Part shown: one piece after another, positions 34,897 to 43,736 of the stretch
Numbering within the stretch: position 1 is the stretch's first letter
Layout: the number at the start of each line of letters is the position of its first letter
Assembly (NCBI GenBank): GCA_040878035.1
Contig: JBBDMX010000008.1
Span: forward strand, 62,001-126,000
DNA from: JBBDMX01 sp040878035
Lineage (GTDB): Bacteria; Planctomycetota; Phycisphaerae; Phycisphaerales; Phycisphaeraceae
DNA: 64,000 nt
Direction: 5' to 3'
Translations under genes and position numbers: made by a program
Notes under the pieces: generated by a model
Database searches by the model: none
Told to the model about the DNA's origin: nothing
What the model saw: the letters and a program-made list of their open reading frames with translations, nothing else

Positions 34897-35150
34897 TTGC
34901 ACTAACCCCCCTGACGCCCCCGGCGACGCTCACCCTGGCGTGGCAACCGTTCTTCGAGCCGCTGACCCTGGGCCACGCCTGGCTGTTCCTGATCATCCCC
35001 ATGGCCCTGGCCATCGCCGTGGTCTACAAGGCCATCCGTCTGGACGACCTGTCCCTCCTGCCGCGCAAGGCGCTGGTCATGGCGGGCCAGATCGTGGTGT
35101 GCATGGCCCTGGGGGCGGTGGTGCTGTGGTTGATCACGGAATGGATCTGA
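34893..35150 (+). CDS. Small two-helix membrane protein
   Basis: The 85-residue protein has two hydrophobic segments (about 25-47 and 60-82) joined by KAIRLDDLSLLPRKAL. It overlaps the upstream gene by ATGA, so the two products probably act together. The family is not recognised with confidence. A repeat begins immediately after the stop codon. Confidence 0.7.
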   Translation: MIALTPLTPPATLTLAWQPFFEPLTLGHAWLFLIIPMALAIAVVYKAIRLDDLSLLPRKALVMAGQIVVCMALGAVVLWLITEWI

Positions 35151-35151
35151 A

Positions 35152-35336
35152 CAGTTAGCCACAGATGAACACAGATGAACACAGATTTAAAAAAAGATAA
35201 TGCCAGACAAGGTGACAAGGTGAGGGGGTGAGAAGACAACGCCTTTCACCATGTCACCCCATCACCTTGTCACCCCCTCCTTCCCCTCCTCATCATCTGT
35301 GTCCATCTGTGTTCATCTGTGGCTCATAATCAGGCC
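35152..35336. repeat. Nested composite inverted repeat (ACAGATGAAC outside, GACAAGGT inside)
   Basis: The outer arms are CCACAGATGAACACAGATG and CATCTGTGTTCATCTGTGG. The inner arms are GACAAGGTGACAAGGTGA and TCACCTTGTCACCCC. The organisation is the same as at 29856, but each inner unit is changed from GACAAGGA to GACAAGGTG on both sides, so the two arms co-vary. Confidence 0.95.
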
Positions 35337-35341
35337 GGCTA

Positions 35342-36382
35342 ATGAAGCAATACCTCTCCCAACTCGCGCAGGGCCGCAGTCTGAGCGTCGAGGAAACCGT
35401 CGCCGCCTTCGAGTTGATCATGAGCGGCGCCGCCACGCCGGCGCAGATCGGTTCGTTGCTGAGTTTCATCGCCGCGCGTGGGCCGACGCGCCAGGAGATC
35501 GTCGGCGCCGCCACGGTGATGCGCAGCAAGGTGGTGCCCATCGCCGTGCCGCCGGGCATGACGGTGATTGACACCTGCGGCACGGGGGGCACGCACTCGC
35601 CGACGTTTAATGTCTCGACCGCCGCAGCGCTGGTCGTCGCCGCCGCCGGCCGGCCGCACAACATCGGCGTCGCCAAGCACGGCAACCGCTCGGTGACCAG
35701 CAAGTCCGGTTCATCGCAGGTGCTCGAGCAACTGGGCGTACGGCTGGACATCGCGCCGGCGACCGCGACGCGCTGCCTCGACGAAACGGGCTTCTGTTTC
35801 TGCTTTGCCCCGGCGCATCACCCGGCCATGAAATATGCCGCGCCGGTGCGCGGCGAACTGGGCTTCCGCACGCTGTTCAACCTGCTGGGTCCGCTGACCA
35901 ATCCCGCCGGCGCCGCCCGCCAGGTGATGGGCGTGTACGACCCGGCATTGACCGAACTGATCGCGCAGGTGCTGCGTGACTTAGGCTCGTGCGCCGCCAT
36001 GGTGGTGCACGGCCAGGCGGAGGGCGGCGGACTGGGTGAAGTCACCACGACGGGCCCCACGCGCATCAGCCGCTTGTGCGACGGCCAAGTCACGACAACG
36101 CAATTCGATGCGGGCGAACTGGGTCTGGCGCCGGCGACGGTGGCGGACCTGTCGGTCGCCGACCCCGCCGCCAGCGCCGCGGTGATCCGCCACGTGCTGG
36201 AAGGCCGGCCGGGCGCGGCGCGGGACATGGTCTGCCTCAACGCCGCCGCGGCGCTGATGGTCGCCGGCGTCGCCGCCGACTGGGTGCAGGGCTTGGAAAT
36301 AGCGCGGCAGGCGATCGACCGCGGCGGCGCGAAAGAGACGCTGGCGAAGGTGATCGCGGCGACACGATCCAACACCGTCTAG
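35342..36382 (+). CDS. trpD: Anthranilate phosphoribosyltransferase
   Basis: The 346-residue enzyme transfers phosphoribose to anthranilate in tryptophan synthesis. The motifs are DTCGTGGTHSPTFNVST (PRPP site, about residue 78), AKHGNRSVTSKSGSSQVLE and GFRTLFNLLGPLTNPAGA. The usual VHGxDGLDE is replaced by VHGQAEGGGLGEV, a modest variation. The length is normal. No other trp gene is near. The start codon lies about five bases after a repeat, with no ribosome binding site. Confidence 0.95.
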   Translation: MKQYLSQLAQGRSLSVEETVAAFELIMSGAATPAQIGSLLSFIAARGPTRQEIVGAATVMRSKVVPIAVPPGMTVIDTCGTGGTHSPTFNVSTAAALVVAAAGRPHNIGVAKHGNRSVTSKSGSSQVLEQLGVRLDIAPATATRCLDETGFCFCFAPAHHPAMKYAAPVRGELGFRTLFNLLGPLTNPAGAARQVMGVYDPALTELIAQVLRDLGSCAAMVVHGQAEGGGLGEVTTTGPTRISRLCDGQVTTTQFDAGELGLAPATVADLSVADPAASAAVIRHVLEGRPGAARDMVCLNAAAALMVAGVAADWVQGLEIARQAIDRGGAKETLAKVIAATRSNTV

Positions 36383-36786
36383 CCGGGCCGAAATAGTCTC
36401 GCCTTCTGGCCTGCACATAGATGTCCAATATTCCTGGAGCCGTGAGCCATGCAAGGGCCCCAACGATCAGTCAGAAGCCAGACTGCCGCGAGATGAGCCG
36501 GCGCCCAGAAAGCAGCCCACGGTTCGAGCGGGCGTGTCGCGGGCACGCCGGCGCCGATGGCAAACACGAGGCATGTCGAGAAGCACCAATACTATGTGAA
36601 AGCCACGTCAAGCGGCGAGAAACGCAGCGAATATTTGGCCATTGACAGCCTCCCGATCATGACCTCATCTTAGCAAGGCGTCCCTCGTTCTTAGTTTCTC
36701 GTTTTTCACTCCTCAATCCTCGTGTGCTTTGCTACAATGTCGCCGTTTGCCACATATGTCATTCACTCTTTTTACGGGGTTTCATC
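36383..36786. other. 404-base gap after trpD
   Basis: No convincing gene is present. A minus-strand frame at 36379-36567 has a few hydrophobic stretches but no start context or family resemblance and may be a decayed gene. TACAAT at 36733-36738 is a likely -10 box for the next gene, 48 bases before its ATG. Confidence 0.5.
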
Positions 36787-38277
36787 ATGACCAGGGACAA
36801 AGCCGGATTGTGGGGCGTGGCGATTGCTGCGCTGTTGCTGTTGGCGGTCGGTTACGCGGGCCAAGCGCGCGCGGATGTGGAGTCGAGCTACCGGGCGGTG
36901 TGGGCGCAGCGGGAGAAGGCGGCGACCACGCCCCAGACCCAGGTCAAGCTGGCGGCCGACCTGCTCAAGGACGCCCGCCGCGCCAGCGACAAGGCGGAGA
37001 AGCTCTACCTGCTGGACCGCTGCTATTACTGGGGCAGCCGGACGCGAGATGGCTATCCTGACGCCGCCACCGCTCTGGGGCTGATCCAGGACATTGATTC
37101 CTCGCGGCGCATCGACTGTCTGGAGAAGCTGCTGCCGCTGTATCAGAAAGCCTACGAGGCCGACAAGAACCGCATGCTGGGCTTGGGCGTGGGCTACGTG
37201 GACGTGCGCCTCCAGTTGGCACGCGAGTTGACCCGCAAGGTCAATCAACAAAGTGCTTCGGCCGACGTCACCCCCGACCAGTACGCACCCGAGCTGGCCA
37301 ATATCGTCAACCATTACCGCATGGCGCGGGTGACGACCTTGGAGGTGCTGGGCAAGGTCAACAGCTACATCGCCCGGCTCCAGGGCGTGGCGACCGACAA
37401 GGCGCAGCAGCAGCGGCAGGACTTGGCGGACTTCAAGGTCGGGCTGGATGAGCTGCCGACCAAAATCGACGACCGCATGGCCGGCGTGGCGGACCTCACC
37501 AAGGTCGCCAAGGAGTACTCCCAGTACGCCCAGGTCCTGGAGAAGGTACCCACGAACGGCAAGATCGCCGGGCAGATGGTGGAGTTGTGCCTGGTGGAGC
37601 TGGATCGGCCGGCGCTGGCGCTGAAGTTCGGCCAACCGGCGTTGCCCGCCGACGACGTGGCGCTGCTCACCGCCGGGGCCAAGCCCGTCGCCCAGGTCGA
37701 TGGCCCCACGAGTCTGGCGCTGGCCAAGCGCTATGAGGAACTGGCATCGGGCGCCCGCAAGCCGCGCAAGGGCGCGGTGCTGCTGCGAGCCCGGTCGTAC
37801 CTGGATCACTATTTGCAGAACGTCGAGGCGGCGGCGGGGACCGCGGCCGATCGCGATGCGGCCACCGCGGCCCTGGCGAAGATCACCGACGAGTTGGCCA
37901 CGCTGGGCGTGCGCACCGGCGGGGCCGGGGCCGGGGCCGGGAGTGGGGCGACCAGCGTGGCCCGGGCCAACCCGGCCGCGCCGTCCGCACTGCCGCCATC
38001 ACCCGCCAGTTCGCAGTTGGATCCCGAGACCGTCGCTCTGCTCCAGGGTAAGCCCCAGACCGACGCCTTTGGCAACCCGATCGCGCCGGAAGAAACGACT
38101 GTGCCGCCGGCGGCGCCGGCCGGCGGCGGTGATGCCACCGCGGCGCCACCGGCCGCACCGGCCGTACCCGATGAACAGCCCGCCAGGACCGCCGCGGCGC
38201 CCAGCGCGCCGTCAGTGCTCCCCGATGACGAGTTGTACAAGGGCCGCAAGAGCATCTTCGACTTCGGTCGGGATTGA
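36787..38277 (+). CDS. Exported helical protein of unknown function
   Basis: The 496-residue protein has a signal peptide (GLWGVAIAALLLLAVGYAGQARA, cleavage near residue 29). A mainly helical body of about 340 residues has TPR-like spacing (AADLLKDARRASDKAEKLYL). A disordered tail rich in alanine, proline and glycine precedes LPDDELYKGRKSIFDFGRD. I do not recognise the family. It should sit in the periplasm or on the surface. It lies inside the exopolysaccharide region but may not belong to it. Confidence 0.7.
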   Translation: MTRDKAGLWGVAIAALLLLAVGYAGQARADVESSYRAVWAQREKAATTPQTQVKLAADLLKDARRASDKAEKLYLLDRCYYWGSRTRDGYPDAATALGLIQDIDSSRRIDCLEKLLPLYQKAYEADKNRMLGLGVGYVDVRLQLARELTRKVNQQSASADVTPDQYAPELANIVNHYRMARVTTLEVLGKVNSYIARLQGVATDKAQQQRQDLADFKVGLDELPTKIDDRMAGVADLTKVAKEYSQYAQVLEKVPTNGKIAGQMVELCLVELDRPALALKFGQPALPADDVALLTAGAKPVAQVDGPTSLALAKRYEELASGARKPRKGAVLLRARSYLDHYLQNVEAAAGTAADRDAATAALAKITDELATLGVRTGGAGAGAGSGATSVARANPAAPSALPPSPASSQLDPETVALLQGKPQTDAFGNPIAPEETTVPPAAPAGGGDATAAPPAAPAVPDEQPARTAAAPSAPSVLPDDELYKGRKSIFDFGRD

Positions 38278-38279
38278 GA

Positions 38280-38440
38280 AGAAGTACGAAGGGCGAAGTA
38301 CGAAGGGCGAAGGGCGAAGTACGAAGTACGAAGTTCAGACGCGACGCTTGCTCATACTTCGCACTTCCAACCTCGTACTTCGTACTTCCAACTTCATACT
38401 TCGCACTTCCAACTTCGTACTTCGCACTTTCCGCTTGCTT
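38280..38440. repeat. GAAGTAC heptad inverted repeat
   Basis: The left arm is built of GAAGTACGAAGGGC units. The right arm is built of CTTCGTACTTC and TTCGCACTTCCAAC units. The family also appears in short form at 41600. It separates two convergent genes. Confidence 0.92.
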
Positions 38441-38444
38441 GCCC

Positions 38445-39368
38445 TCAGCGCCACCACCGGTCGCGCAGGGCATAGACCCAGCGCGGATAGCGCCGCCGTT
38501 TCGCCAGCACGCTGGCCGCCATCAGTTCGGGCGCCCGGCCGGTTACCACGCGGCACATCGCGTCCAGGTCGTCGAATTGTCGCTGCCAATAGCGTTTTTC
38601 CAGGGCGCCGATCAGCTCCTGCCAGAGCTGCTTCTCCAGTTCCGCCGCGCGCGTCGGGCCCACCGCCTGAGCATGGCGCGCCAGCCAGTCCGCTCGCGCC
38701 TGCGTGCTGCGCACGTAGTGCCAGGGGTCGCTCGTCGCCTGGCCTTCATGGGCACGGTAGCCCACCAGCGGCTCGTCAATCAGACGCCAGGCGCCATGCA
38801 GGCGCGCCTGGGCGAAGTACATGGCGTCCTCGGCATCACGGGCGTCGTGCTGGAAGCGGATCGACCGCGCCACCTGGCCGCGCACCAGCGCCGCCGACGC
38901 CTGGATGCACATGCGCATCAACACCTGCTCGACCGACGGCTCATCCACCGGCCCGACAACGGGCGTGCGATTCATGTCGTCGAGGTTCATTCGGAACTTG
39001 AAGAGCCGGCAATACACCCCGGCGAGCCAGTGGTGCGCCTCGGCGTCCATCACCGCCAGTTGCTTCTGGAGCTTATCGGGCAGCCAGAGATCGTCAGCGT
39101 CACAAAAGGCGATGTACTGACCGGTCGCGCGTTCCAGTCCCGCATTGCGTGCCACTGACGGGCCGGCGTTGGCCTGCTGCACCAGGCGCACGATGCCGTT
39201 GCTCTTCCGCACATAGTCCTCGACCACCGCCACGCTCGCATCGCGCGAGCCGTCGTCGATCACCCACACCTCATCCGGCGGCACGGTCTGCCCCAGCACC
39301 GAATCGAGCGTCTGCCCGATCAAATCGGCACGGTTGTAACACGGGATGATGACACTGACGCGGGTCAT
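38445..39368 (-). CDS. GT2 glycosyltransferase
   Basis: The 307-residue GT-A enzyme begins MTRVSVIIPCYNRADLIGQT. It has VWVIDDGSRDASV and the metal-binding AFCDADDLW (DxDD, about residue 95). It probably uses a nucleotide sugar to extend the repeat unit. Its last 75 residues (YWQRQFDDLDAMCR ... YPRWVYALRDRW) share a pattern with the GT2 proteins at 40660 and 42675. The sugar donor is unknown. Confidence 0.9.
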   Translation of the reverse strand: MTRVSVIIPCYNRADLIGQTLDSVLGQTVPPDEVWVIDDGSRDASVAVVEDYVRKSNGIVRLVQQANAGPSVARNAGLERATGQYIAFCDADDLWLPDKLQKQLAVMDAEAHHWLAGVYCRLFKFRMNLDDMNRTPVVGPVDEPSVEQVLMRMCIQASAALVRGQVARSIRFQHDARDAEDAMYFAQARLHGAWRLIDEPLVGYRAHEGQATSDPWHYVRSTQARADWLARHAQAVGPTRAAELEKQLWQELIGALEKRYWQRQFDDLDAMCRVVTGRAPELMAASVLAKRRRYPRWVYALRDRWWR

Positions 39369-39374
39369 TGGTGC

Positions 39375-39552
39375 AAGTCAGATGATGAACACGAAGGCAC
39401 GAAGACTCGAAGAAGAAGAAGAAGAAGAAGAGGGAACAAGGATGGACATGATGGACATGATGTTGTTAGGACGCTTTGCTTTCTTACCATCCTTTCTGTC
39501 ATGTCCATCCCTGTTTCATCTTCTTCGTGTCTTCGTGTCTTCGTGTTCAATC
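39375..39552. repeat. Composite inverted repeat (ACACGAAG outside, GGACATGAT inside)
   Basis: The outer arms are GAACACGAAGGCACGAAGAC and GTGTCTTCGTGTCTTCGTG. The inner arms are AAGGATGGACATGATGGAC and TGTCATGTCCATCCCTG. A GAAGAAGAAGAA run lies between left units. It ends at the stop codon of the next gene. Confidence 0.93.
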
Positions 39553-40464
39553 TCATCCGCGGACGTAGCCCCAGTATTGTGCGGCCTCGCAGGCGGCGTC
39601 GAAGAAGGCTCGCGTGGGCCAGGGCCGCCAGCGCAGGGCGGCGCCGACCAGTCGTCGCGCCAATTCGCGCCAGGCCCACCAGGCCACGCCCAGCCGGCCA
39701 CGCCGCGGCGCGCCACGCTCGACGCGCCAGTTGCGCCCCACGCCCGTATGCCAGCGGCAGAATCGCCGCAAGCCCAGCTCGTCGCCGCCGATGTGATGGT
39801 ACACCGGCGTGTCGCAAAGCAGCCAGCCGGGATGTCCCTCCGCCAGTAGCGTGTTGATCAGCACGACCTCCTCCGCCACGCCGCGTCGTCCGCCCGACAC
39901 GCCGCGGCGCGGGTCAAAGCGATGGACGGCCAGCAGGTCGCGGCGGTACATCATGTTGCCGCCGTAGGCCGTGACCAGCGGCGACATCGGCGTGTCGCGG
40001 TCAAGGCGGAGGATGCCCAGCACGTTGGGGTAGTGCTGGATGAGGTATTGGCCGGTGCGGCCGGGCTGCTCCTGGAGCCAGGGCAGGATCGGCCCGCCGA
40101 AGATCGCCGCCTCGGGATGGGCGGCAATGCCACTCACGTAGTGGGCAAGCCAGTCGGGCTCGACCTTGACATCGTCATCGACAAAGAGCACCCAGTCGCC
40201 GTCGGCCGCGTCGATCAGGTGGTTGCGGGCGTGCGAGAGGCCCTGGGCCGCTTCGTGGACGTAGCTGATCGCCAGCCCGCCGGCCGCCGCCGAGGCGCGG
40301 GCCGCCTCATCGACGACCTGTCGCGTCGCATCGGTGCTGTTGTTATCGCAGACGATGATGCGGGCTTGGACGCCATCGGGCACGCGCGCCGCCGCCAGCG
40401 TCGGCAGCGTCAGCCGCAGCAACTCGGCGCGATTCCAGGTGGCGATGGCGATGGTGACACGCAT
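39553..40464 (-). CDS. GT2 glycosyltransferase
   Basis: The 303-residue GT-A enzyme begins MRVTIAIATWNRAELLRLT. It has IIVCDNNSTDATRQV, GLSHARNHLIDAA and VLFVDDDVKVEPDWL, where the DDD motif (about residue 107) binds the metal. AYGGNMMYRRDLL and CRWHTGVGRNWRVERG follow. It belongs to the same subgroup as the enzyme at 41667, which has a similar DDDV motif. The ATG at 40464 is taken because upstream codons lie in a repeat. Confidence 0.88.
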   Translation of the reverse strand: MRVTIAIATWNRAELLRLTLPTLAAARVPDGVQARIIVCDNNSTDATRQVVDEAARASAAAGGLAISYVHEAAQGLSHARNHLIDAADGDWVLFVDDDVKVEPDWLAHYVSGIAAHPEAAIFGGPILPWLQEQPGRTGQYLIQHYPNVLGILRLDRDTPMSPLVTAYGGNMMYRRDLLAVHRFDPRRGVSGGRRGVAEEVVLINTLLAEGHPGWLLCDTPVYHHIGGDELGLRRFCRWHTGVGRNWRVERGAPRRGRLGVAWWAWRELARRLVGAALRWRPWPTRAFFDAACEAAQYWGYVRG

Positions 40465-40469
40465 GGAGG

Positions 40470-40656
40470 AAGTGTCCAATGTCCAACGTCCAATGTCCAA
40501 TGTCGCCCAGCCGCTTGCGGCTTCGCGCAAGGGTGGAGTAAGCAGGCGCTCGATCAATCGGATCACCGCGCGAAGCCGCAAGCGGCTCAATCCCACAACG
40601 CCCGATACCCGACATTAGATATTGGACATTGGACCTCGGACACTGGACATTGGACA
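40470..40656. repeat. Nested double inverted repeat between divergent glycosyltransferases
   Basis: The outer arms are GTCCAAT heptads (AATGTCCAACGTCCAATGTC against GACATTGGACCTCGG and CACTGGACATTGGACA). The inner arms AGCCGCTTGCGGCTTCGCGC (40509-40528 and 40568-40587) are perfect 20-base complements. It occupies the complete divergent intergenic region, leaving little room for normal promoters. Confidence 0.96.
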
Positions 40657-40659
40657 ACC

Positions 40660-41631
40660 ATGACCCCCATCAGCGTCGTCATCCCGTGCTACAACGGCAT
40701 GCCCTACCTGCCCCAGGCGCTGGACAGCGCCCTGGCGCAGACGCATCGGCCGATGCAGATCGTGGTGGTGGACGACGGCTCGCGCGACGCCAGCGCCGCC
40801 ACCATCCAGCGCTATGTGCTGGACTATCCCGACCGCAGGATCAAGCTGATTCAGCAGGCCAACGCGGGGGAACCGGCGGCGCGCAACGCCGGCATCCGCG
40901 CGGCGACCGCCGCCGGCGCGGCATGGATCGCCCAGCTCGATACCGACGATTGGTGGGAGCCTCGCAAGCTGGAAATGCAGCTCGCCGCCGCCGAGGCCGC
41001 CGGGCCGGATTGCGTGCTGGTGCACACCGGCTTTGTGCGTCATCACGCCGACGGGCCAAGCGAGCCCTGGCCCATGGACGGCGCGGCCAGGCGCACCGGC
41101 TGGTGCACCGCCGCCCTGCTCGAGCCGACCAGCATCGCCCACCCGTCGACCATGGTCCGCAGCGATGCCCTGTCGCGTATCGGCGGATACGACCCCTCTT
41201 TCAAGCAAGCCTGCGACATCGATCTGTATTTCCGGTTGTCAGCCGTGGGCGCCTTTGCCTTCGTGGCCGAGCGGCTGCTGCACTACCGTATGCATCCGGG
41301 GCAGATGAGCGCCAGCCAGTTCGAGCAGATCCAGTACCACCATCGGGCCGTGCGGCAGTTCTTCGCCGCGCATCCCGATATCGAGGCCAAGATCGGACCA
41401 TCCAACGTGCGCCAGGCCCTGACCCGCCACGTCGAGATGAAGCTCGAAAGCCTCTACTGGCGCCGCCGGCTCGACGACTTCCGCAACCTGCTGGAGTACG
41501 CAAGTGAGCAGGACCTGCAAAGTGCAACGATCGAGGCATGGCGTCGCAAGGCACGCTGGCCCAATTGGATAATCCGCGTGAAAGACAGGCTGGGAGGAAG
41601 GGCGAAGTCCGAAGTACGAAGTGCGAAGTAA
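40660..41631 (+). CDS. GT2 glycosyltransferase
   Basis: The 323-residue GT-A enzyme begins MTPISVVIPCYNGMPYLPQ. It has IVVVDDGSRDASAATI and IAQLDTDDWWEPRKL (metal site about residue 97). The C-terminal helical part (LYWRRRLDDFRNLLEY ... WPNWIIRVKDRL) matches the module seen at 38445 and 42675. The last residues (AKSEVRSAK) are translated from a GAAGTACGAAGT repeat. The start is four bases after a repeat arm. Confidence 0.9.
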   Translation: MTPISVVIPCYNGMPYLPQALDSALAQTHRPMQIVVVDDGSRDASAATIQRYVLDYPDRRIKLIQQANAGEPAARNAGIRAATAAGAAWIAQLDTDDWWEPRKLEMQLAAAEAAGPDCVLVHTGFVRHHADGPSEPWPMDGAARRTGWCTAALLEPTSIAHPSTMVRSDALSRIGGYDPSFKQACDIDLYFRLSAVGAFAFVAERLLHYRMHPGQMSASQFEQIQYHHRAVRQFFAAHPDIEAKIGPSNVRQALTRHVEMKLESLYWRRRLDDFRNLLEYASEQDLQSATIEAWRRKARWPNWIIRVKDRLGGRAKSEVRSAK

Positions 41632-41664
41632 ATCCGAAATCCGCAATCCGAAATCCGAAATTCC
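41600..41664. repeat. GAAGTAC and CGAAATC heptads in tandem
   Basis: Three GAAGTNCGAA units end the upstream gene, and five TCCGAAA or TCCGCAA units follow directly. Only one orientation is present. The next start codon is three bases further on, so the repeat replaces any ribosome binding site. Confidence 0.88.
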
Positions 41665-41666
41665 CC

Positions 41667-42629
41667 ATGCACCTCACCATCGCCATCTGCACCTACCGCC
41701 GGCACGAGCCGCTGCGCCAGACGCTAACATCGCTGGCTGCGTGCATCGTGCCGCAGGATGTGCAATGGGACGTGCTGGTCGTGGACAACGCCGGCGATGC
41801 GCAGGTGCGGCAACTGGTCGAAGGCTTCGCCGATCGCCTGCCCGTTCGCTACGAAGTCGAGCCCACGACCGGCACCAGCCACGCACGCAACCATGCGGTA
41901 CGCGTCTGCGAAGCGGCGGGCACGCCTGTCGTGCTCTTCACCGATGACGATGTGACCTTCGAAGAGCGCTGGCTGGTGACCATGGCCAACACGATCCGCG
42001 AGCATGGCGACTGCGACTTCTGGGGCGGGCGCGTCGAGCCGATCTGGCCCAGCGATGCCCCCCCGCCGGCGTGGTTTGATCAGGAACGCTGCCCGATGCT
42101 GGGCGACACGATCGTGCAGTATCGCCGGGGCGAGCAGCCGCGTGCGTGGGATGGCGAGCGTGATCCGCCGTTCTACACGGCCAACCTGGCATTGCGTGTG
42201 AAGGCCGTGGCGGCGGCGGGCTACTTCGACACGACCGTGGGCCATCGCGGCGCGGTGCGCATGGGCATGGAGGACAGCTTGATGGTGCGAGCCATCGCGG
42301 CGGCGGGCGGTTCCGGGGGGCGCGGCTGGTACGCCGCCGACGCCGTGGTGCATCACCCCGTACCGATCGAACGCCTCAGCCGCAAATACGCGCGCCAGTT
42401 CGCCTGGCGGCAAGGTTGGCTGAGCGTGCATTCGCTTCGCCGCGCTTCGCCGAGGCTGCCCCGCTGGCTGTATCGTGTGTCGCTGGGCGATATGGTCCGT
42501 GGTGCGGCACAATGGCTCGGCGGCACACTAACGCTCCGCCCCGCCGTCGCCTTCGCCGGCCAGTTCCAAGCCCTGTTCAGTCTCTCCAAACTCTGGCACG
42601 CACTGTGCAAGCCCAAAGCTCGAAGTTAG
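41667..42629 (+). CDS. GT2 glycosyltransferase
   Basis: The 320-residue GT-A enzyme begins MHLTIAICTYRRHEPLRQTL. It has WDVLVVDNAGD, TGTSHARNHAVRV and VVLFTDDDVTFEERW (DDD metal site about residue 93). CDFWGGRVEPIWPSDAPPPAW is also seen in related enzymes. It should act in the cytoplasm on the lipid-linked repeat unit. The last residues (CKPKARS) run into another heptad repeat. Confidence 0.9.
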   Translation: MHLTIAICTYRRHEPLRQTLTSLAACIVPQDVQWDVLVVDNAGDAQVRQLVEGFADRLPVRYEVEPTTGTSHARNHAVRVCEAAGTPVVLFTDDDVTFEERWLVTMANTIREHGDCDFWGGRVEPIWPSDAPPPAWFDQERCPMLGDTIVQYRRGEQPRAWDGERDPPFYTANLALRVKAVAAAGYFDTTVGHRGAVRMGMEDSLMVRAIAAAGGSGGRGWYAADAVVHHPVPIERLSRKYARQFAWRQGWLSVHSLRRASPRLPRWLYRVSLGDMVRGAAQWLGGTLTLRPAVAFAGQFQALFSLSKLWHALCKPKARS

Positions 42630-42674
42630 AAACTCGAAGCAAGTCCCAAATCCGAAATCCGAAATCCGAAATTC
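42630..42674. repeat. CGAAATC heptads before a start codon
   Basis: TTAGAAACTCGAAGC leads into four CCGAAAT units ending directly at the ATG of the next gene. Single orientation. No ribosome binding site remains. Confidence 0.88.
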
Positions 42675-43685
42675 ATGTTCGACGTCGCTGTCATTATCCC
42701 GACCTACAACCGCGCCCGGCTGATCGCCGCGGCGCTGGATTCGGTGCTTGCACAGTCGTACCCCGGGCGCATCGAGGCGGCGGTCGTGGATGACGGTTCC
42801 AGCGACGACACCGCGGCCGTCATGCAGCCGTATCTGGCTCAGTACCGCAACGAGGCCGGCAAAGTGGTCATCCGCTACACGCGCCTGGAGAAACAAGGCG
42901 TGGTGACGGCCCGCAACACCGCCATCGCGCAGACCACCGCCCCGCTGGTGGCGTTTCTCGACAGCGACGATTACTGGCACGCCGACAAGCTGCGTCTCCA
43001 GATCGAGGTGCTCAACGCCGACGCCCAGATAGGACTGGTTCACACCGGCTTCCGCTACGTCAACGAAGCGGGCGAGATGGCCGACGACGGCCCGCAGCGC
43101 GTGGACAATCCGTGTCACGGAGACCGGGGGAAGTGCGTGAACGTGCTGATGGATGAGGATCTGGTGATTTTCTCCAGTGTGCTGGCGCGACGCAGCGTGA
43201 TCGCGCAGGCCGCCGCCGCCGAGCCGCATGGCTTGCCCTTTGACCCGCGCTGGACCAATGCCCAGGACTACGATCTGCTGCTGCGGTGTGCCCGGCTGTG
43301 CGCGTTTGTCTATCTGTCCGCCCCGCTGACGTACTACCGTCTGCACGGCGGGCACGGGGCGATGGGCAACTTCAAGCGCGCCTTTGGCTTTCATGGCCGA
43401 GTGCAACTCGACTTTGCCAAGCGCTGGGGCAAGGACGTCGGCATTGACGAAGCCGACGCCCACCGGCGCGTCGCGGCATTTCTCTACAGCCGGGCGCATT
43501 CGCACTTCTGGCAACGCCGGCTGGACGTGTGCCGGCAACTGTGCGACCTGGCCGAGGAATTGGGCGTGAGCGATGAACGCTTTGCGGAGTTGTACCGCAA
43601 GGCGTCGCGGCCCGCGTGGATGTACCGCGTCAAGGACCGTGTTGATCGGCTGTTGGGCCGAAACCTCGAAGTCAGAAATTCGTAG
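42675..43685 (+). CDS. GT2 glycosyltransferase
   Basis: The 336-residue GT-A enzyme begins MFDVAVIIPTYNRARLIAAA. It has AAVVDDGSSDDTAAVM, VVTARNTAIAQ and AFLDSDDYWHADKL (metal site about residue 96). The C-terminal module (HFWQRRLDVCRQLCDLAEEL ... RPAWMYRVKDRVDRL) matches those at 38445 and 40660. The final NLEVRNS comes from the following repeat. The ATG touches the upstream repeat. Confidence 0.9.
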   Translation: MFDVAVIIPTYNRARLIAAALDSVLAQSYPGRIEAAVVDDGSSDDTAAVMQPYLAQYRNEAGKVVIRYTRLEKQGVVTARNTAIAQTTAPLVAFLDSDDYWHADKLRLQIEVLNADAQIGLVHTGFRYVNEAGEMADDGPQRVDNPCHGDRGKCVNVLMDEDLVIFSSVLARRSVIAQAAAAEPHGLPFDPRWTNAQDYDLLLRCARLCAFVYLSAPLTYYRLHGGHGAMGNFKRAFGFHGRVQLDFAKRWGKDVGIDEADAHRRVAAFLYSRAHSHFWQRRLDVCRQLCDLAEELGVSDERFAELYRKASRPAWMYRVKDRVDRLLGRNLEVRNS

Positions 43686-43736
43686 TTCGAATGAAATCCG
43701 AAATCCGAAATCCGAAATCCGAAATTCACCCCTTGC
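43668..43736. repeat. GAAATTC/CGAAATC heptads around a gene junction
   Basis: CTCGAAGTCAGAAATTCG ends the upstream coding region, and five TCCGAAA units follow. Read in the next gene's frame they would give KSEIRNPKSEI, so an ATG within the repeat (43691) could serve as an alternative start. Confidence 0.85.

Noticed and set aside
36379..36567. Minus-strand membrane peptide after trpD
   Set aside because: It has a few hydrophobic stretches only, begins without start signals and overlaps the trpD end. A decayed gene cannot be excluded.
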